A DNA stretch of 35,831 bases from contig JAPPHA010000068.1 in the NCBI GenBank assembly GCA_028874915.1, positions 41,897 to 77,727 of the forward strand, in the 5' to 3' direction. A program made the translations under genes and the position numbers. A model generated the notes under the pieces. It did not search any database, was not told the origin of the DNA, and saw only the letters and a list, made by a program, of their open reading frames with translations. Shown piece by piece: positions 18,005 to 27,509 of this stretch (position 1 is its first letter; every line of letters begins with the position of its first letter). The DNA is from Paracoccaceae bacterium. GTDB taxonomy: Bacteria > Pseudomonadota > Alphaproteobacteria > Rhodobacterales > Rhodobacteraceae.

Positions 18005-18216
18005 GACTCCCATGTTCTTGGTAGCTGCCGTCGGGTTTCGCGTGCCGGTAGCCGACCGCGCCGGCAGTCGGCAAGCAAAAACTGACGTCCGAAGGGGGCT
18101 TTCGACCATTTGCGGAATTCGCCGGTCGGAGAACCGTCCGCTCACGTCCCCGCCATGATCCGGAGTCGTTCATGCGCCCGTTTTCACGGCAGTGGCCATC
18201 GCCACGCCGAATTCAA
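18005..18216. other. fhs upstream region
   Basis: About 210 bp upstream of the fhs leader with no gene. It contains several overlapping GC-rich complementary segments (for example GCCGAC/GTCGGC around 18049-18070 and CTGCCG/CGGCAG), so a structured RNA is conceivable. No known RNA family was recognised. Confidence 0.35.
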
Positions 18217-18263
18217 GTGCGGCTCGCGTGTTCGGAGAGAGGGTCCGAACACGCGAGCCGCAC
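18217..18263 (-). terminator. 20-bp perfect inverted repeat downstream of ftsH
   Basis: Left arm GTGCGGCTCGCGTGTTCGGA (18217-18236), 7-base spacer, right arm the exact reverse complement (18244-18263). It starts 24 bases after the ftsH stop on the minus strand. It is the strongest simple hairpin I found in the window and the likely end of the long tol-pal-tilS-ftsH transcript. A U-run after the stem is lacking (the minus strand continues TTGAATTC), so it may instead be an RNA-stabilising 3' hairpin or a mobile palindromic repeat. Confidence 0.6.
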
Positions 18264-18287
18264 AGGAACACTGTGGCCGTTCACACC

Positions 18288-20204
18288 TCAGGTGGATGGC
18301 TTCGGTTTGAGTTCAGGGGCTCCGGACGAACCGTGAGACCGGGAAATCCGCGTCTTGGGAATCGCTGTCACGCTTTGAGTTCCGGCATCATCCGCGTCAT
18401 CCTCATCCCGGCGCAAGGGTTTGCCTTCGACCACCCGGGTGATTTCCTCGCCGGTGAGCGTTTCGAATTCAAGAAGTCCCTCGGCAAGCCGGTCAAGATC
18501 CTGGCGCTTCTCTTCCAGGATACGTTTTGCCGTCTCGTAACCGTCATCGACCAGCTTCCGGACTTCGCTGTCGATCGCGGCCTGGGTATCCGGCCCGTTG
18601 CTGGCAAGTCCCGGATAGGGGCCGAGAAACGTTTCCTGCCGGTTGGCGTAATCGATGTTCCCGAGTTCCTTTGACATTCCGAACTGGGTAACCATGGCCC
18701 GCGCAATTCTCGAGACCTGCTGGATGTCCGAGGCGGCGCCAGAGGTCACGTTGTCCTCCCCGAAAATCAACACCTCCGCGGCCTTGCCGCCCATGGCCAT
18801 CGCAATCTGCGATTTCAGTTTTTGCCGGGTGATCGACAGTTGATCCCGGACCGGGAGGGCGAGGACCAGACCCAGAGCCCGACCTCTCGGAATGATCGTT
18901 GCCTTGTGGATCGGATCATGCTGCGGAACATTCAGGCCTACGACGGCGTGACCCGCCTCGTGATAGGCGGTCAGCCTCTTTTCGTCTTCGGTCATCACGA
19001 GGGATCGGCGTTCGGCCCCCATCATTACCTTGTCCTTGGCGTTCTCGAAGTCCTCCATGGTGACCGCACGCTTTCCGGCGCGGGCCGCAGCAAGCGCCGC
19101 TTCATTGACAAGATTGGCGAGGTCGGCGCCGGAAAACCCCGGGGTCCCGCGAGCAATGATGCGAAGGTCGACGTCCGGCCCGAGTCGCGTCTTCCGAGAG
19201 TGGACCTCGAGAATCTTCTGACGCCCCTTGATGTCGGGGTTCGGAACCTGGACCTGACGATCGAAACGGCCAGGGCGCAACAAGGCCGGGTCGAGAACAT
19301 CCGGTCGGTTCGTTGCCGCCAGCAGGATGACCCCCTCATTGGCCTCAAACCCGTCCATTTCGACAAGCAACTGATTGAGAGTCTGCTCACGCTCGTCATT
19401 GCCGCCGCCGTAACCGGCTCCCCTGTGCCGACCGACGGCGTCGATTTCATCGACAAAGACGATACAGGGTGAATTCTTCTTGGCCTGGTCGAACATGTCC
19501 CGGACCCGGCTGGCGCCGACACCGACAAACATCTCAACGAAATCGGAACCGGATATCGTGAAAAACGGAACACCCGCTTCGCCGGCGATGGCACGGGCCA
19601 GCAGCGTCTTGCCAGTGCCTGGCGGTCCGACCAAGAGAGCGCCCTTGGGGATCTTGCCGCCCAACCGGGAGAATCGACCCGGGTCGCGAAGAAACTCGAC
19701 GATTTCCTCGAGTTCCTCCTTGGCCTCATCGATCCCGGCAACATCATCGAACGTAACCCGGCCCTGGCGTTCGTTCAGCAGCTTGGCTTTCGACTTCCCG
19801 AAACCCATGGCGCCGCCCCGGCCACCCTGCATCCGGTTCATGATGAAAATCCAGACGCCGATCAAAACCAGAAACGGCAGCCACACCGAGAGAGCGGACG
19901 CAAAGAAGGACTGTTCCTGCGGCTTGGCAACGATCTCGACACCCGCATCGAGCAAGACAGGAGTAATGTCCACTCCCGGCGGAACGACCGACCGGAATTC
20001 GGCGCCATTGGCCGCCCGGATATAGACCATTTCCCCGTCAATGACCGCACGCTCGACGGAGCCGCTTTCCACCCGGTTGATCAGATCGGAGAAACTGACG
20101 CTGGTGCCCGGATTGGTGATCTGGTTGCCATCGAAAAGCCGGAACAGGACCACGATCAGAAGCAGCAGTACGACCCAGATGGCAAGATTCCTGACGTTAC
20201 CCAC
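18288..20204 (-). CDS. ftsH: ATP-dependent zinc metalloprotease FtsH
   Basis: A 638-residue inner-membrane AAA+ protease that degrades misfolded membrane proteins and regulatory substrates. The GTG at 20204 is chosen because an AAGGGAGA ribosome site precedes it and the protein then begins with the classic short N-tail and first membrane helix (about 6-22). A second helix lies at about 103-122, with the periplasmic domain between. Walker A GPPGTGKT is at 193-200, Walker [10 protein letters not shown] at 248-256, the second region of homology with PGRFDRQV at 311-318, and the zinc site HEAGH at 415-419. The later GAASDI holds the third zinc-ligand acidic residue. The acidic C-tail is complete. 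It follows tilS as in most alphaproteobacteria. Confidence 0.97.
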   Translation of the reverse strand: MGNVRNLAIWVVLLLLIVVLFRLFDGNQITNPGTSVSFSDLINRVESGSVERAVIDGEMVYIRAANGAEFRSVVPPGVDITPVLLDAGVEIVAKPQEQSFFASALSVWLPFLVLIGVWIFIMNRMQGGRGGAMGFGKSKAKLLNERQGRVTFDDVAGIDEAKEELEEIVEFLRDPGRFSRLGGKIPKGALLVGPPGTGKTLLARAIAGEAGVPFFTISGSDFVEMFVGVGASRVRDMFDQAKKNSPCIVFVDEIDAVGRHRGAGYGGGNDEREQTLNQLLVEMDGFEANEGVILLAATNRPDVLDPALLRPGRFDRQVQVPNPDIKGRQKILEVHSRKTRLGPDVDLRIIARGTPGFSGADLANLVNEAALAAARAGKRAVTMEDFENAKDKVMMGAERRSLVMTEDEKRLTAYHEAGHAVVGLNVPQHDPIHKATIIPRGRALGLVLALPVRDQLSITRQKLKSQIAMAMGGKAAEVLIFGEDNVTSGAASDIQQVSRIARAMVTQFGMSKELGNIDYANRQETFLGPYPGLASNGPDTQAAIDSEVRKLVDDGYETAKRILEEKRQDLDRLAEGLLEFETLTGEEITRVVEGKPLRRDEDDADDAGTQSVTAIPKTRISRSHGSSGAPELKPKPST

Positions 20205-20298
20205 GTTTGGTCTCCCTTTCTGGCCAGACGGATAGCGCCAAATGTAACCGTGCAGGCCGATCCCCCTCACGCATCAGTTAGTCTCCGGATGGAGAAAT

Positions 20299-21624
20299 TC
20301 AACGGTCCCCGATCGATCGAAAGAAAGATTCCGCACCCTCAGCCAACCGGCAACCGTATCCCGACTCCATACCTGCGAGCGGCGCCGAAATCAAACTGCC
20401 ACTCTTCCAGAACGATGGCGTGGCCCTGAGGGCTGTCCGGCTCAATGAGCGATCGCGCCAGCCCGGACACAGCGCCAGCCCCGGTTCGCCCAGTGGCCGG
20501 ATGATCACGCCGTCCTGTCCAGGCGGCACCCGGACCCGCCACCGACGGTCAAACACACCGTCAACGGGCGGCGCGGGCACATCCGTCATGGCCGCCGTTT
20601 CGCGACAGACCTCGATGAATCCCGGGCTGTCGAGGACAACATGGCAGCCCGAGAGGGTTGCGGGACGTCCGGCCCAAATCGCGGCCTCAAGCCGAAGCAG
20701 CGCGTCGAAACGTGGCCTGTAGCGTACACCCGAAACCCACATGAGTGCATGCGAAAGAAGTCGGTAGCGAACTTCCTCAGGGGCTTCGGAGACATCTGCG
20801 AGGGCAATTCGGACCGATCCTGCCCCCGTCGGCTCGGCAACACGCTTTGCCAGTTCGAGCACCGCCGCCTCCAAACCGGCCCGGGCACGCTGCATCCGAC
20901 CCGCGGTCGCCGTGAGCGTTGCGGCCGACAGCCCAAGATCCTCCAGCCGCGAACGCGCCTTGCGAACACGGGTCCGAAGGAACCGATCGTCGTCATTGGA
21001 TGGATCCTCGCACCATCCCGACCCAGCGGATTCCAGGAATCGACGAAGCCGGCTCCGGGATACGCCGAGAAGCGGACGGATCCAGTCAAACCCGTCCCCG
21101 CTCGTGACCGTTTCCATGCAGGCGAGGCCGTCGACCCCGGATCCGCGGGCGAGCCGCATCAAAAAGGTCTCCGCCTGATCGTCCTCGGTATGGCCAAGCA
21201 GAACAGATGAGGCACCGCGGCAACGCGCCCATTCGCCGATCAGCCGGCGCCGGGCGGTTCGGGCCGCATCCTGGAGATTGCCGTTGGTCGGGTCCGGAGG
21301 CGTTTCCCAGCAAAGGATGTCATGGGTGATGCCCAAGACATCGCAAGTGTCGGCAACGAACCGGGCCTCGGCTTTCGACGCCTCCCGCAGGCCATGATCG
21401 ACGGTTACGGCAAGAATGCGGCGGCCGGAGACAGCCGCCCAGCGATGGGCAAGCCGAAGGAGAGCAACGGAATCCCCGCCACCTGAAACGGCAACACCGA
21501 CAACGTGGCCGTCGCACCCGGCGGCGGCGAGAGCCTCGGAAATCTCGGAAACCAGGTCTTGGTCGTCCGGATTGTCGCGTCCGACTCTGGCGGCGTCTGC
21601 ACCTTCCGAGCCGGCCGTTGCCAT
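20299..21624 (-). CDS. tilS: tRNA(Ile) lysidine synthetase
   Basis: A 441-residue TilS, which converts C34 of the AUA-reading tRNA-Ile anticodon to lysidine with ATP and lysine. The ATG at 21624 is 4 bp past the cpoB stop; the longer frame back to 21957 lies inside cpoB. The PP-loop ATP-binding motif SGGGDS is at residues 47-52. TVDHGLREASKAEARFV and LLGHTEDDQAETFLMRLARGSG are further TilS signatures, and the segment WIRPLLGVSRSRLRRFL is also typical. The C-terminal domain is less conserved, as usual. The gene is essential in most bacteria and lies in the conserved cpoB-tilS-ftsH order. Confidence 0.94.
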   Translation of the reverse strand: MATAGSEGADAARVGRDNPDDQDLVSEISEALAAAGCDGHVVGVAVSGGGDSVALLRLAHRWAAVSGRRILAVTVDHGLREASKAEARFVADTCDVLGITHDILCWETPPDPTNGNLQDAARTARRRLIGEWARCRGASSVLLGHTEDDQAETFLMRLARGSGVDGLACMETVTSGDGFDWIRPLLGVSRSRLRRFLESAGSGWCEDPSNDDDRFLRTRVRKARSRLEDLGLSAATLTATAGRMQRARAGLEAAVLELAKRVAEPTGAGSVRIALADVSEAPEEVRYRLLSHALMWVSGVRYRPRFDALLRLEAAIWAGRPATLSGCHVVLDSPGFIEVCRETAAMTDVPAPPVDGVFDRRWRVRVPPGQDGVIIRPLGEPGLALCPGWRDRSLSRTALRATPSFWKSGSLISAPLAGMESGYGCRLAEGAESFFRSIGDR

Positions 21625-21628
21625 GGCG

Positions 21629-22684
21629 TCACTCGCAGTTGTTGCGGGCCATCTCGATATCCGCCCGCTCCGCCGCGTCCGTCGCGTCCGGATAACGGAC
21701 CGAAACCTGCGACAGGATCCGGCACGCATCGCCGTCCTGCCCAAGTCGTCCGAGGCTCGCCCCCAGGCCCAGAACCACCAGGGGGGCGACAGGCCCGTCC
21801 TGAGAGCGGTTGAAACTGGACAGGAACGCCTGGGCTGCCGGCACCCAGTCGCCAAGCGCCATATGGGATTCACCTTGCCAGTATCGCGCTTCGGAAAAAC
21901 GCGGATCATCCGGATTGGAGGTCGTAAAGGAATCCAAGTACCGGATGGCCGCCTCATGGTCCCTTGCCGCGAACGCGTTCAGCCCCCGTTCGAAATCGGT
22001 CTCACCGGGAATGCCAGTTGTTGCATCTGCCGGATCCGAATCCACAACCGTCGTCGACGCCACCGTCGCGGAATCGTCCGTCATTGCGACAGTGCCAGTT
22101 TCAGCCCCCTCCGAATTCGCGACGGATTCGTCCCCAAGGCCGGACGCCGTTCCGGTTCCGGCCGCGGCTGCCGGAGATGTCGATCCCAGCGTCGTCGTCT
22201 GTCCGAGTTGCGACACATCACCGCCTTCGAGTTCGACAAGCCTGTATTCGAGGTCTCCGATGCGGCGGGTTCCATCGGCGACGACGGACTCCACCTGGAA
22301 CATCAGGGACTCGACAGCACCGGTAAGCGTACGGATCTCTTCTTCGATTGCGTCAAGACGAATCATCATCGGCGCGGCCGTCTCGGATTGGTGTTCCGGA
22401 GCCTCGCCGGTCGTAGACAATTGCGTCCTCATGGACTGGATTTCAGAGACCAGGAATTCCAGCTCCTGGCGAATGTCGGCCAAGGTCTGTTCGCGCGGAA
22501 TCGGATCGTCGGTCTGCGCGCGGGATGCCGTCCCGGGAAACGGGCCGGCAACGAGACCAAGAATGAGGACGGCTCCGGCTGCCGACCACCCGCTGACGAT
22601 GGGGCCCCGGCAACGGCGCCAGGGCGGGAACGCCGGGCGCCGTCGGCAGAAACAGCCGGTCGGCCCCGATCCCGCGCCCGCCAT
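21629..22684 (-). CDS. cpoB: Tol-Pal system protein CpoB/YbgF
   Basis: A 351-residue periplasmic coordinator of peptidoglycan synthesis and outer-membrane constriction. It has a long arginine-rich N-terminus before a hydrophobic signal segment (about residues 33-52) ending near TASRAQ. Residues about 60-145 form a helical region with a heptad-like pattern (trimerising coiled coil). A low-complexity Ala/Thr/Ser/Asp linker spans about 155-225. The C-terminal TPR region begins with the family pattern DFERGLNAFAARDHEAAI, with GESHMALGDWVPAAQAFL in the next repeat. It ends MARNNCE, with the stop just before tilS. The start leaves a 9-bp gap to pal. The start could lie a few codons further in, because the signal peptide is unusually far from the N-terminus. 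Confidence 0.88.
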   Translation of the reverse strand: MAGAGSGPTGCFCRRRPAFPPWRRCRGPIVSGWSAAGAVLILGLVAGPFPGTASRAQTDDPIPREQTLADIRQELEFLVSEIQSMRTQLSTTGEAPEHQSETAAPMMIRLDAIEEEIRTLTGAVESLMFQVESVVADGTRRIGDLEYRLVELEGGDVSQLGQTTTLGSTSPAAAAGTGTASGLGDESVANSEGAETGTVAMTDDSATVASTTVVDSDPADATTGIPGETDFERGLNAFAARDHEAAIRYLDSFTTSNPDDPRFSEARYWQGESHMALGDWVPAAQAFLSSFNRSQDGPVAPLVVLGLGASLGRLGQDGDACRILSQVSVRYPDATDAAERADIEMARNNCE

Positions 22685-22693
22685 CAGCTCTGC

Positions 22694-23203
22694 CTAGCTG
22701 ACCGCGGCTTCGGCAAGAACCGTAACCGCCCGCCGGTTGACGGACCAGCAGAACTCGTTCGAACAGGTTTCAACCGGCCTTTCCTTGCCAAAGGTGACGA
22801 TCGCGATGCGGTCGGCAGCAATGCCTTGGCTGACCAGGTAGTTCCTGACCGAAACCGCCCGGCGCACACCCAGGGCGAGATTGTATTCGCGGGTTCCCCG
22901 TTCATCGGCATGGCCTTCAACGGTCGCGGTGTACCGCCGATGGACTGACAGCCATTCCACCTGTGCATCGAGTATGCTGACCGCCTCAGCCGAAAGCGTG
23001 CTCTCGTCGACCTCGAAGAAAACCCTGTCGCCCGTCAACGCCTGAAAATAGGCTATGGATCCCGGTTCGGCACCCACACCGCCCAGCGCTTGTTCGGAGA
23101 TTTCGCCGGAGCGCATGCCCGCCTGTCCACTGTCGTTTCCACTGTTGGCGGCACATCCAGCGAGGGCAACGGCCAGCAGCATTCCCGTAAGTCGTCTGAT
23201 CAT
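22694..23203 (-). CDS. pal: Peptidoglycan-associated lipoprotein Pal
   Basis: A 169-residue outer-membrane lipoprotein that anchors the membrane to peptidoglycan. The lipobox LAGC puts the lipidated cysteine at C17 of a short signal peptide. The OmpA-like domain occupies about residues 55-165. It includes FFEVDESTLSAEA, the peptidoglycan-binding TVEGHADERGTREYN and the IVTFGKERPV segment near the end. Complete and of normal length. It lies between tolB and cpoB. Confidence 0.95.
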   Translation of the reverse strand: MIRRLTGMLLAVALAGCAANSGNDSGQAGMRSGEISEQALGGVGAEPGSIAYFQALTGDRVFFEVDESTLSAEAVSILDAQVEWLSVHRRYTATVEGHADERGTREYNLALGVRRAVSVRNYLVSQGIAADRIAIVTFGKERPVETCSNEFCWSVNRRAVTVLAEAAVS

Positions 23204-23376
23204 TTCTTCTTGTCCTGTTCTGCCCGGCTCGGTCCGGGAAAACGCCGTCGCGACGTCGGACGTGACTGTCGGATCCCGGAGTGGATTCCCGTCATGCTAT
23301 AGCAACAACCCGTTCGGTTGTGAATCCTGTCCCGCAATTCGATCGCCCGCCAATTCGAACCGGACGTCGACCCATT

Positions 23377-24765
23377 CTAACGCAACCGTGACCAGTTGGG
23401 GTCCGATCCGAACTCCGGAATGGGGACCGGTTTCAGGTTTCGGCCGGTAATGTCCACGGAATAGAGTGACGGGCTCCCGTCGCGACCGCGGGTTTCGCGG
23501 AAGAACATCAGGACCCGGCCGTTCGGTGACCAGGTTGGCCCCTCATTGTGGAACGATCCGCTGAGAAGTTTCTCCCGGGTGCCGTCGGTTCGCATCACGC
23601 CGATGTGAAACTCGCCCCGGTGGATCTTGGTAAATGCGATCTGATCGCCCCTCGGAGACCAGACCGGCGTTCCGTATCGTCCTTGCCCGCGACTGATTCG
23701 CGTTGCCGGACCTCCGTCAGCGGGTATGACGTACAGTTGCTGCCGGCCGCCTCGGTCAGATTCGAAGACGATTTGCCGGCCATCGGGCGAGAAGCTCGGT
23801 GCCGTATCGATGGCCAGTGACGAGGTCAGCTGGCGTTTTTCGCCCGTGGCGAGCTCGATAACGTAGATGTCAGTGTTGCCGGACGAGGTCAGGGAGACAA
23901 CCACGCGGCGGCCATCCGGTGAGAACCGGGGCGCAAAACTCATACCCGGCTCATGACCGAGCAGAAGACGGGCATCCCGGGTCGCAAGGTCCATGACGTG
24001 CACCCGGGGGGATCCGTTCCGGTAGCTTGTGAAGATGACCTGGTCGCCACCCGGAGAAAATCGAGGTGCCAGCACGATCTGCCCCGCTTCGGTCAAAAAC
24101 TCGTGGTTGGCACCGTCATAGTCCATCAACGCCAGCCGCTTGACCCGTGCGTCCTTGGGTCCGGTTTCGGAAACATAGACGACACGGCTGTCGAAGTATC
24201 CCGACTCCCCGGTCATTCTCGAGTAGATGGCGTCGGCCACCTTGTGGGCGATGCGCCGCCAGTCCGACTGCCGTCCCTGATACTGGATACCGTCGCCGAG
24301 CTCGGTTCCGGTGAACACATCGAACAGCCGGAATCGGACCCGCACCCGGTTCTGATCAAGAGCCCGGACGGAACCTATGATCAGCGCCTCGGCGTTGATC
24401 ACCCGCCAGTTCCGGTAGTTGATGGGCGCATCAAAGCTTTCGATCGTATCGATATGGGCTTCGGGCCGAATCTCCCTGAAAATTCCGCTACCGATCAGGT
24501 CCGACACGACGACCGCAGTGATCGTTTCCGAGAGTTCACGGCTTTGACGTCCCTCGGCGACGAATTCCGGAATGGCAACCGGCAGCGGCTCGATGACACC
24601 TTCGGTGATCACGATTCGTGGCCGGATGTCCTGGCCGAGCGCGACCGTTCCCGCCACCATTGCCGGCACGGCCAAGGCCAATGCAATGAGTGTCGGTCGA
24701 AGGGATTTCCGGACGGATGCGAAGACCGTGGCCGGAGAAACTGCGGAGTGGCTTCCGGATTTCAT
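23377..24765 (-). CDS. tolB: Tol-Pal system beta-propeller protein TolB
   Basis: A 462-residue periplasmic TolB. Several starts are possible (24819, 24804, 24765); none has a strong ribosome site, and 24765 (MKSGSH) is chosen as the shortest that keeps the whole signal peptide, whose core lies at about residues 22-43. The mature N-terminal domain starts [19 protein letters not shown], followed by [11 protein letters not shown]. The C-terminal six-bladed propeller has repeated FSPDGR and WSPxG units ([50 protein letters not shown]). It binds Pal and TolA during envelope constriction. A 173-bp gap follows before pal. Confidence 0.94.
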   Translation of the reverse strand: MKSGSHSAVSPATVFASVRKSLRPTLIALALAVPAMVAGTVALGQDIRPRIVITEGVIEPLPVAIPEFVAEGRQSRELSETITAVVVSDLIGSGIFREIRPEAHIDTIESFDAPINYRNWRVINAEALIIGSVRALDQNRVRVRFRLFDVFTGTELGDGIQYQGRQSDWRRIAHKVADAIYSRMTGESGYFDSRVVYVSETGPKDARVKRLALMDYDGANHEFLTEAGQIVLAPRFSPGGDQVIFTSYRNGSPRVHVMDLATRDARLLLGHEPGMSFAPRFSPDGRRVVVSLTSSGNTDIYVIELATGEKRQLTSSLAIDTAPSFSPDGRQIVFESDRGGRQQLYVIPADGGPATRISRGQGRYGTPVWSPRGDQIAFTKIHRGEFHIGVMRTDGTREKLLSGSFHNEGPTWSPNGRVLMFFRETRGRDGSPSLYSVDITGRNLKPVPIPEFGSDPNWSRLR

Positions 24766-24895
24766 CAGAGCACCATGGGTTGGAGTTGGGGTTGGAATTT
24801 GCATGCAGTGACCGCCCATTTCCGACGATTGGCCAATTTCGGCCGGGCGGACTTCATACGTGCGGCACGAGGCCCGGAAGGTGGTCGTCCTCTCA

Positions 24896-26086
24896 TCATC
24901 GATACGCCATGTACTTGGGGTCGAATTCGATGACCACCTGTTTCCAGGATTCGTACTTCTCAGGCGGCAACTGATAAGGTTCACACCTGAGGAGCGCCCG
25001 ACGCGCGGCCTCGAATGCCTGTCGGATTTCACCGGATTCGGCCGACTCCGGTTCGATGAGGACCGGCGGACCCACGACCGTACCGTCCAGGGCCAGGTTG
25101 ACTTCGAGGACAACCTTGAGTTGGTCGTCGTCGCGGATTCCGACGGGGACGCTCCAGCATTTCTGGACAGCGAACTTGAGACCCTCGGTTTCGTCTGTCG
25201 TCAACCGCCTGTCATCCGGAGACGCCTCGCTCATGTCCGACGCCCGCCCGGTCACGTCCGGCTCGGCCGGTTCCCGAAGGACCTGCTGAAGGGCCGGTTC
25301 GGAGAAGATGGCCTCGATTACGGCCTCGATATCTTCTGTCGGCGGTGGCGTAGCGGGCCTCGGACGCGGTCGGTTGAGGCTTGGCGGTTCGGGTTTCGTT
25401 GGCTCCGGCACCGATAGGGCGGCCAACTCGGGTGCCGGGCTCGTCGTGACGGCGCCGTCGGCGGCCTCCCTCTCCGGCACGGGTTCAGGAAGTGGGGCCG
25501 GTGACGGTTCCGGAACCGCCACCGCCACCGGTCCGGGATCGACCGGACGGGTTGTTGTTGCCGTCTCTTCGGCGGTGGCGTCGGGAAGATCCGACTCGGG
25601 CCGGTCGAAGAAGAATTCACCGAGGTTCAGCTCGGGGCTGGAGTCGACAACAACGGGTGGGTCCGGGCGCCGACCGGCGGGACTGTCGAGCCTCGGCGGC
25701 AGCATCGGTTCCAATGTCGGGGAAAGGTCGGACCGGGCGGCATCCGTCGAAGGATCCGACGGAAGAAGCGGCAACGTTTCAGACACACTGGACGGCGACG
25801 GCAATGCCGCCATGACCGCGGGTGAGTCCGGCGGATCTGCGACCGTACCGGTAACCGCGACCGAATCCGGATCGATCGGGACCGGGGGCGATTCCGCTGG
25901 GTCAATGGTTGCCAAGGGTTCCGGTGCTTGGCTTACGAGAGCCGAGAACTCACTCTCCGTTATGATCGACACCTCGGAAAACCTCAGCGCTTCGGCCTCA
26001 TCACCCCTGAACACCGGTCCACCAAAGATTGCGGCCAGCAAAAGCCCCGCATGTGCGAAGCCCGATATCTTGGTGCCTGTCTGCAC
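24896..26086 (-). CDS. tolA: TolA-like envelope integrity protein
   Basis: 396 residues, assigned as TolA from position between tolR and tolB and from its architecture. A single N-terminal membrane anchor (about residues 8-27) contains the S-x3-H pattern (S8, H12) used by TolA/TonB to contact TolQ-TolR. A very long central domain is rich in Pro, Glu, Ser and Asp rather than the Ala/Lys/Glu helix of enterobacterial TolA. The C-terminal domain (about 300-396) has the TolA/TonB-like pattern: [19 protein letters not shown], then [15 protein letters not shown] and a C-terminal [16 protein letters not shown]. The start is a GTG at 26086, 12 bp after the tolR stop. Energy from TolQR is passed through it to Pal/TolB. 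Confidence 0.85.
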   Translation of the reverse strand: MQTGTKISGFAHAGLLLAAIFGGPVFRGDEAEALRFSEVSIITESEFSALVSQAPEPLATIDPAESPPVPIDPDSVAVTGTVADPPDSPAVMAALPSPSSVSETLPLLPSDPSTDAARSDLSPTLEPMLPPRLDSPAGRRPDPPVVVDSSPELNLGEFFFDRPESDLPDATAEETATTTRPVDPGPVAVAVPEPSPAPLPEPVPEREAADGAVTTSPAPELAALSVPEPTKPEPPSLNRPRPRPATPPPTEDIEAVIEAIFSEPALQQVLREPAEPDVTGRASDMSEASPDDRRLTTDETEGLKFAVQKCWSVPVGIRDDDQLKVVLEVNLALDGTVVGPPVLIEPESAESGEIRQAFEAARRALLRCEPYQLPPEKYESWKQVVIEFDPKYMAYR

Positions 26087-26098
26087 GATCCGATCCCG

Positions 26099-26587
26099 TC
26101 AGCCATCCTCCCCAGGCTCGTCCAGCCGAGGACCTCCGCCGTCTGTCACGAGGCTGACATTGGTGAACCCGCCCGCGTCCATGGCCCCCATGACTTGCAT
26201 GACCCGGGCGTACTCGATGGCCCCGTCAGCCCGCAGGAAAATCGTCTGCCCGCTACGTTCACCGGCAACCTCGCGAAGCTTCGCCACCAGCTGCCCGGGT
26301 TCGATTTCGTTGTCCTGAAGATAGATACGGCCCTCGGAGTCGATCGAGACGCTCAACGGTTCTTCGCGCTCGGATGGAAGTGGCCGCGCTGCAGTTTCGG
26401 GCAAATCGACGTTGACGCCCACGGTCAAAAGCGGCGCCGCAACCATGAAAATGACCAGAAGAACAAGCATCACATCGACGAAGGGCGTGACGTTGATCTC
26501 CGCCATCGGCCGGTACTTGGCCCTGCCGCCCCGGTGAAATCGCCCGCTGCGGGAGCCATTTTCCCTTTGCCAGGTCTCTTGCGTCAT
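26099..26587 (-). CDS. tolR: Tol-Pal system protein TolR (ExbD family)
   Basis: A 162-residue TolR. The ATG at 26587 is preferred over an upstream frame opening at 26656 because the family N-terminus is short. The single membrane helix begins in the signature PMAEINVTPFVDVMLVLLVI (about residues 27-46), which holds the conserved Asp needed for proton-driven movement. The periplasmic domain follows (VNVDLPETAARPLP and later LRADGAIEYARVMQVMGA). Complete. It is 87 bp downstream of tolQ and 12 bp upstream of tolA. Confidence 0.94.
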   Translation of the reverse strand: MTQETWQRENGSRSGRFHRGGRAKYRPMAEINVTPFVDVMLVLLVIFMVAAPLLTVGVNVDLPETAARPLPSEREEPLSVSIDSEGRIYLQDNEIEPGQLVAKLREVAGERSGQTIFLRADGAIEYARVMQVMGAMDAGGFTNVSLVTDGGGPRLDEPGEDG

Positions 26588-26674
26588 TCCTGTCGCCCCT
26601 GCTCCGAGCCCCGGGCCCGATTCCACCCTTTCCACGCATCTGCCATACCTGCCCACAGGCGATGGGCGATTCCG

Positions 26675-27376
26675 TCACCTTTCCTTTTCCAGGTGCCGCG
26701 ACAGGATGGCCGCGAATTCCGTTGCGAAACTGTCATACCCGCTGAGCAGCCTGTTGGCATCGGACGACAGCTTGTTGAAAAAGATCACCGCTGGAATGGC
26801 GGCCAGAAGGCCGAGAGCCGTGGCGAGCAGCGCCTCGGCAATGCCGGGGGCGACAACCGCCAGATTCGTGTCCTGCTGGATGGCAATTTCCTCGAAGGCG
26901 TTCTTAATCCCCCAGACCGTCCCGAACAATCCGACGAAAGGCGCGATTGACCCGACCGTCGCGAGAAACGTCAACCCGCCGGTGAGCGATTCCGCCACCT
27001 GGGAGATGGACACATCCATCGCCCGCTCGATCCGCGCCTGGGCACCTGGCATGAACCCTCCACCCTGCCTGTGGGACCGACGCCATTCGACCATGCCGGC
27101 AACGAAGATCCGTTCGTTGGCACCAGTCGGTTCCATGCGGATCCGATCGAACAGCTCATCAAGCGGGGCACCGGACCAAAAAGCCTGCTGAAACGCTTCT
27201 GCATCGCGGCGTGCCGTTCGGAAATTGAGCAATTTCTGAATGATGATCGCCCAAGACCAGAATGACGCCAGGACAAGGACGACCAGGACGATCTTGACGG
27301 TCAGAGTTGCGCGCAGGAAGAGCGCGAGCAACGAGAAGTCGATTTCCCGTGCAGCGGCAAGCGTTTCCGTTTCCAT
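26675..27376 (-). CDS. tolQ: Tol-Pal system protein TolQ (ExbB/MotA family proton channel)
   Basis: A 233-residue inner-membrane protein with three helices: about 28-48, 130-155 and 168-192. Family motifs include SFWSWAIIIQKLLNFR after the first helix, the LATVGSIAPFVGLFGTVWGI segment of the second helix, and APGIAEALLATALGLLAAIP of the third. With TolR it forms the proton-driven motor that energises TolA. The ATG at 27376 is taken; a TTG one codon earlier is also in frame. tolQ heads the tol operon. The ybgC thioesterase gene found upstream in many bacteria is absent, replaced by a sulfatase gene. Confidence 0.95.
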   Translation of the reverse strand: METETLAAAREIDFSLLALFLRATLTVKIVLVVLVLASFWSWAIIIQKLLNFRTARRDAEAFQQAFWSGAPLDELFDRIRMEPTGANERIFVAGMVEWRRSHRQGGGFMPGAQARIERAMDVSISQVAESLTGGLTFLATVGSIAPFVGLFGTVWGIKNAFEEIAIQQDTNLAVVAPGIAEALLATALGLLAAIPAVIFFNKLSSDANRLLSGYDSFATEFAAILSRHLEKER

Positions 27377-27509
27377 CAAGACCTGTTGACTATCCTGCCC
27401 GTCAGCGGCACGGCCACCGGCTCATTCTCGCATTGTTCTTGTTGTTCCATCCTATGCAGTCCCGCCCGGAATTGCCATCACAAAACGTTGAAGCCGGGAT
27501 GGTACAGCC

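Noticed and set aside
18041-18085. Possible 6S or other known structured RNA upstream of fhs
   Set aside because: Several GC-rich complementary segments are present but no closing stem plus central bubble of 6S RNA could be built, and no known consensus was recognised.
25308-26318. 336-codon plus-strand Ser/Gly-rich frame opposite tolA
   Set aside because: Antisense of the Pro/Glu/Ser-rich tolA linker; Ser/Gly richness is the complement of that composition.
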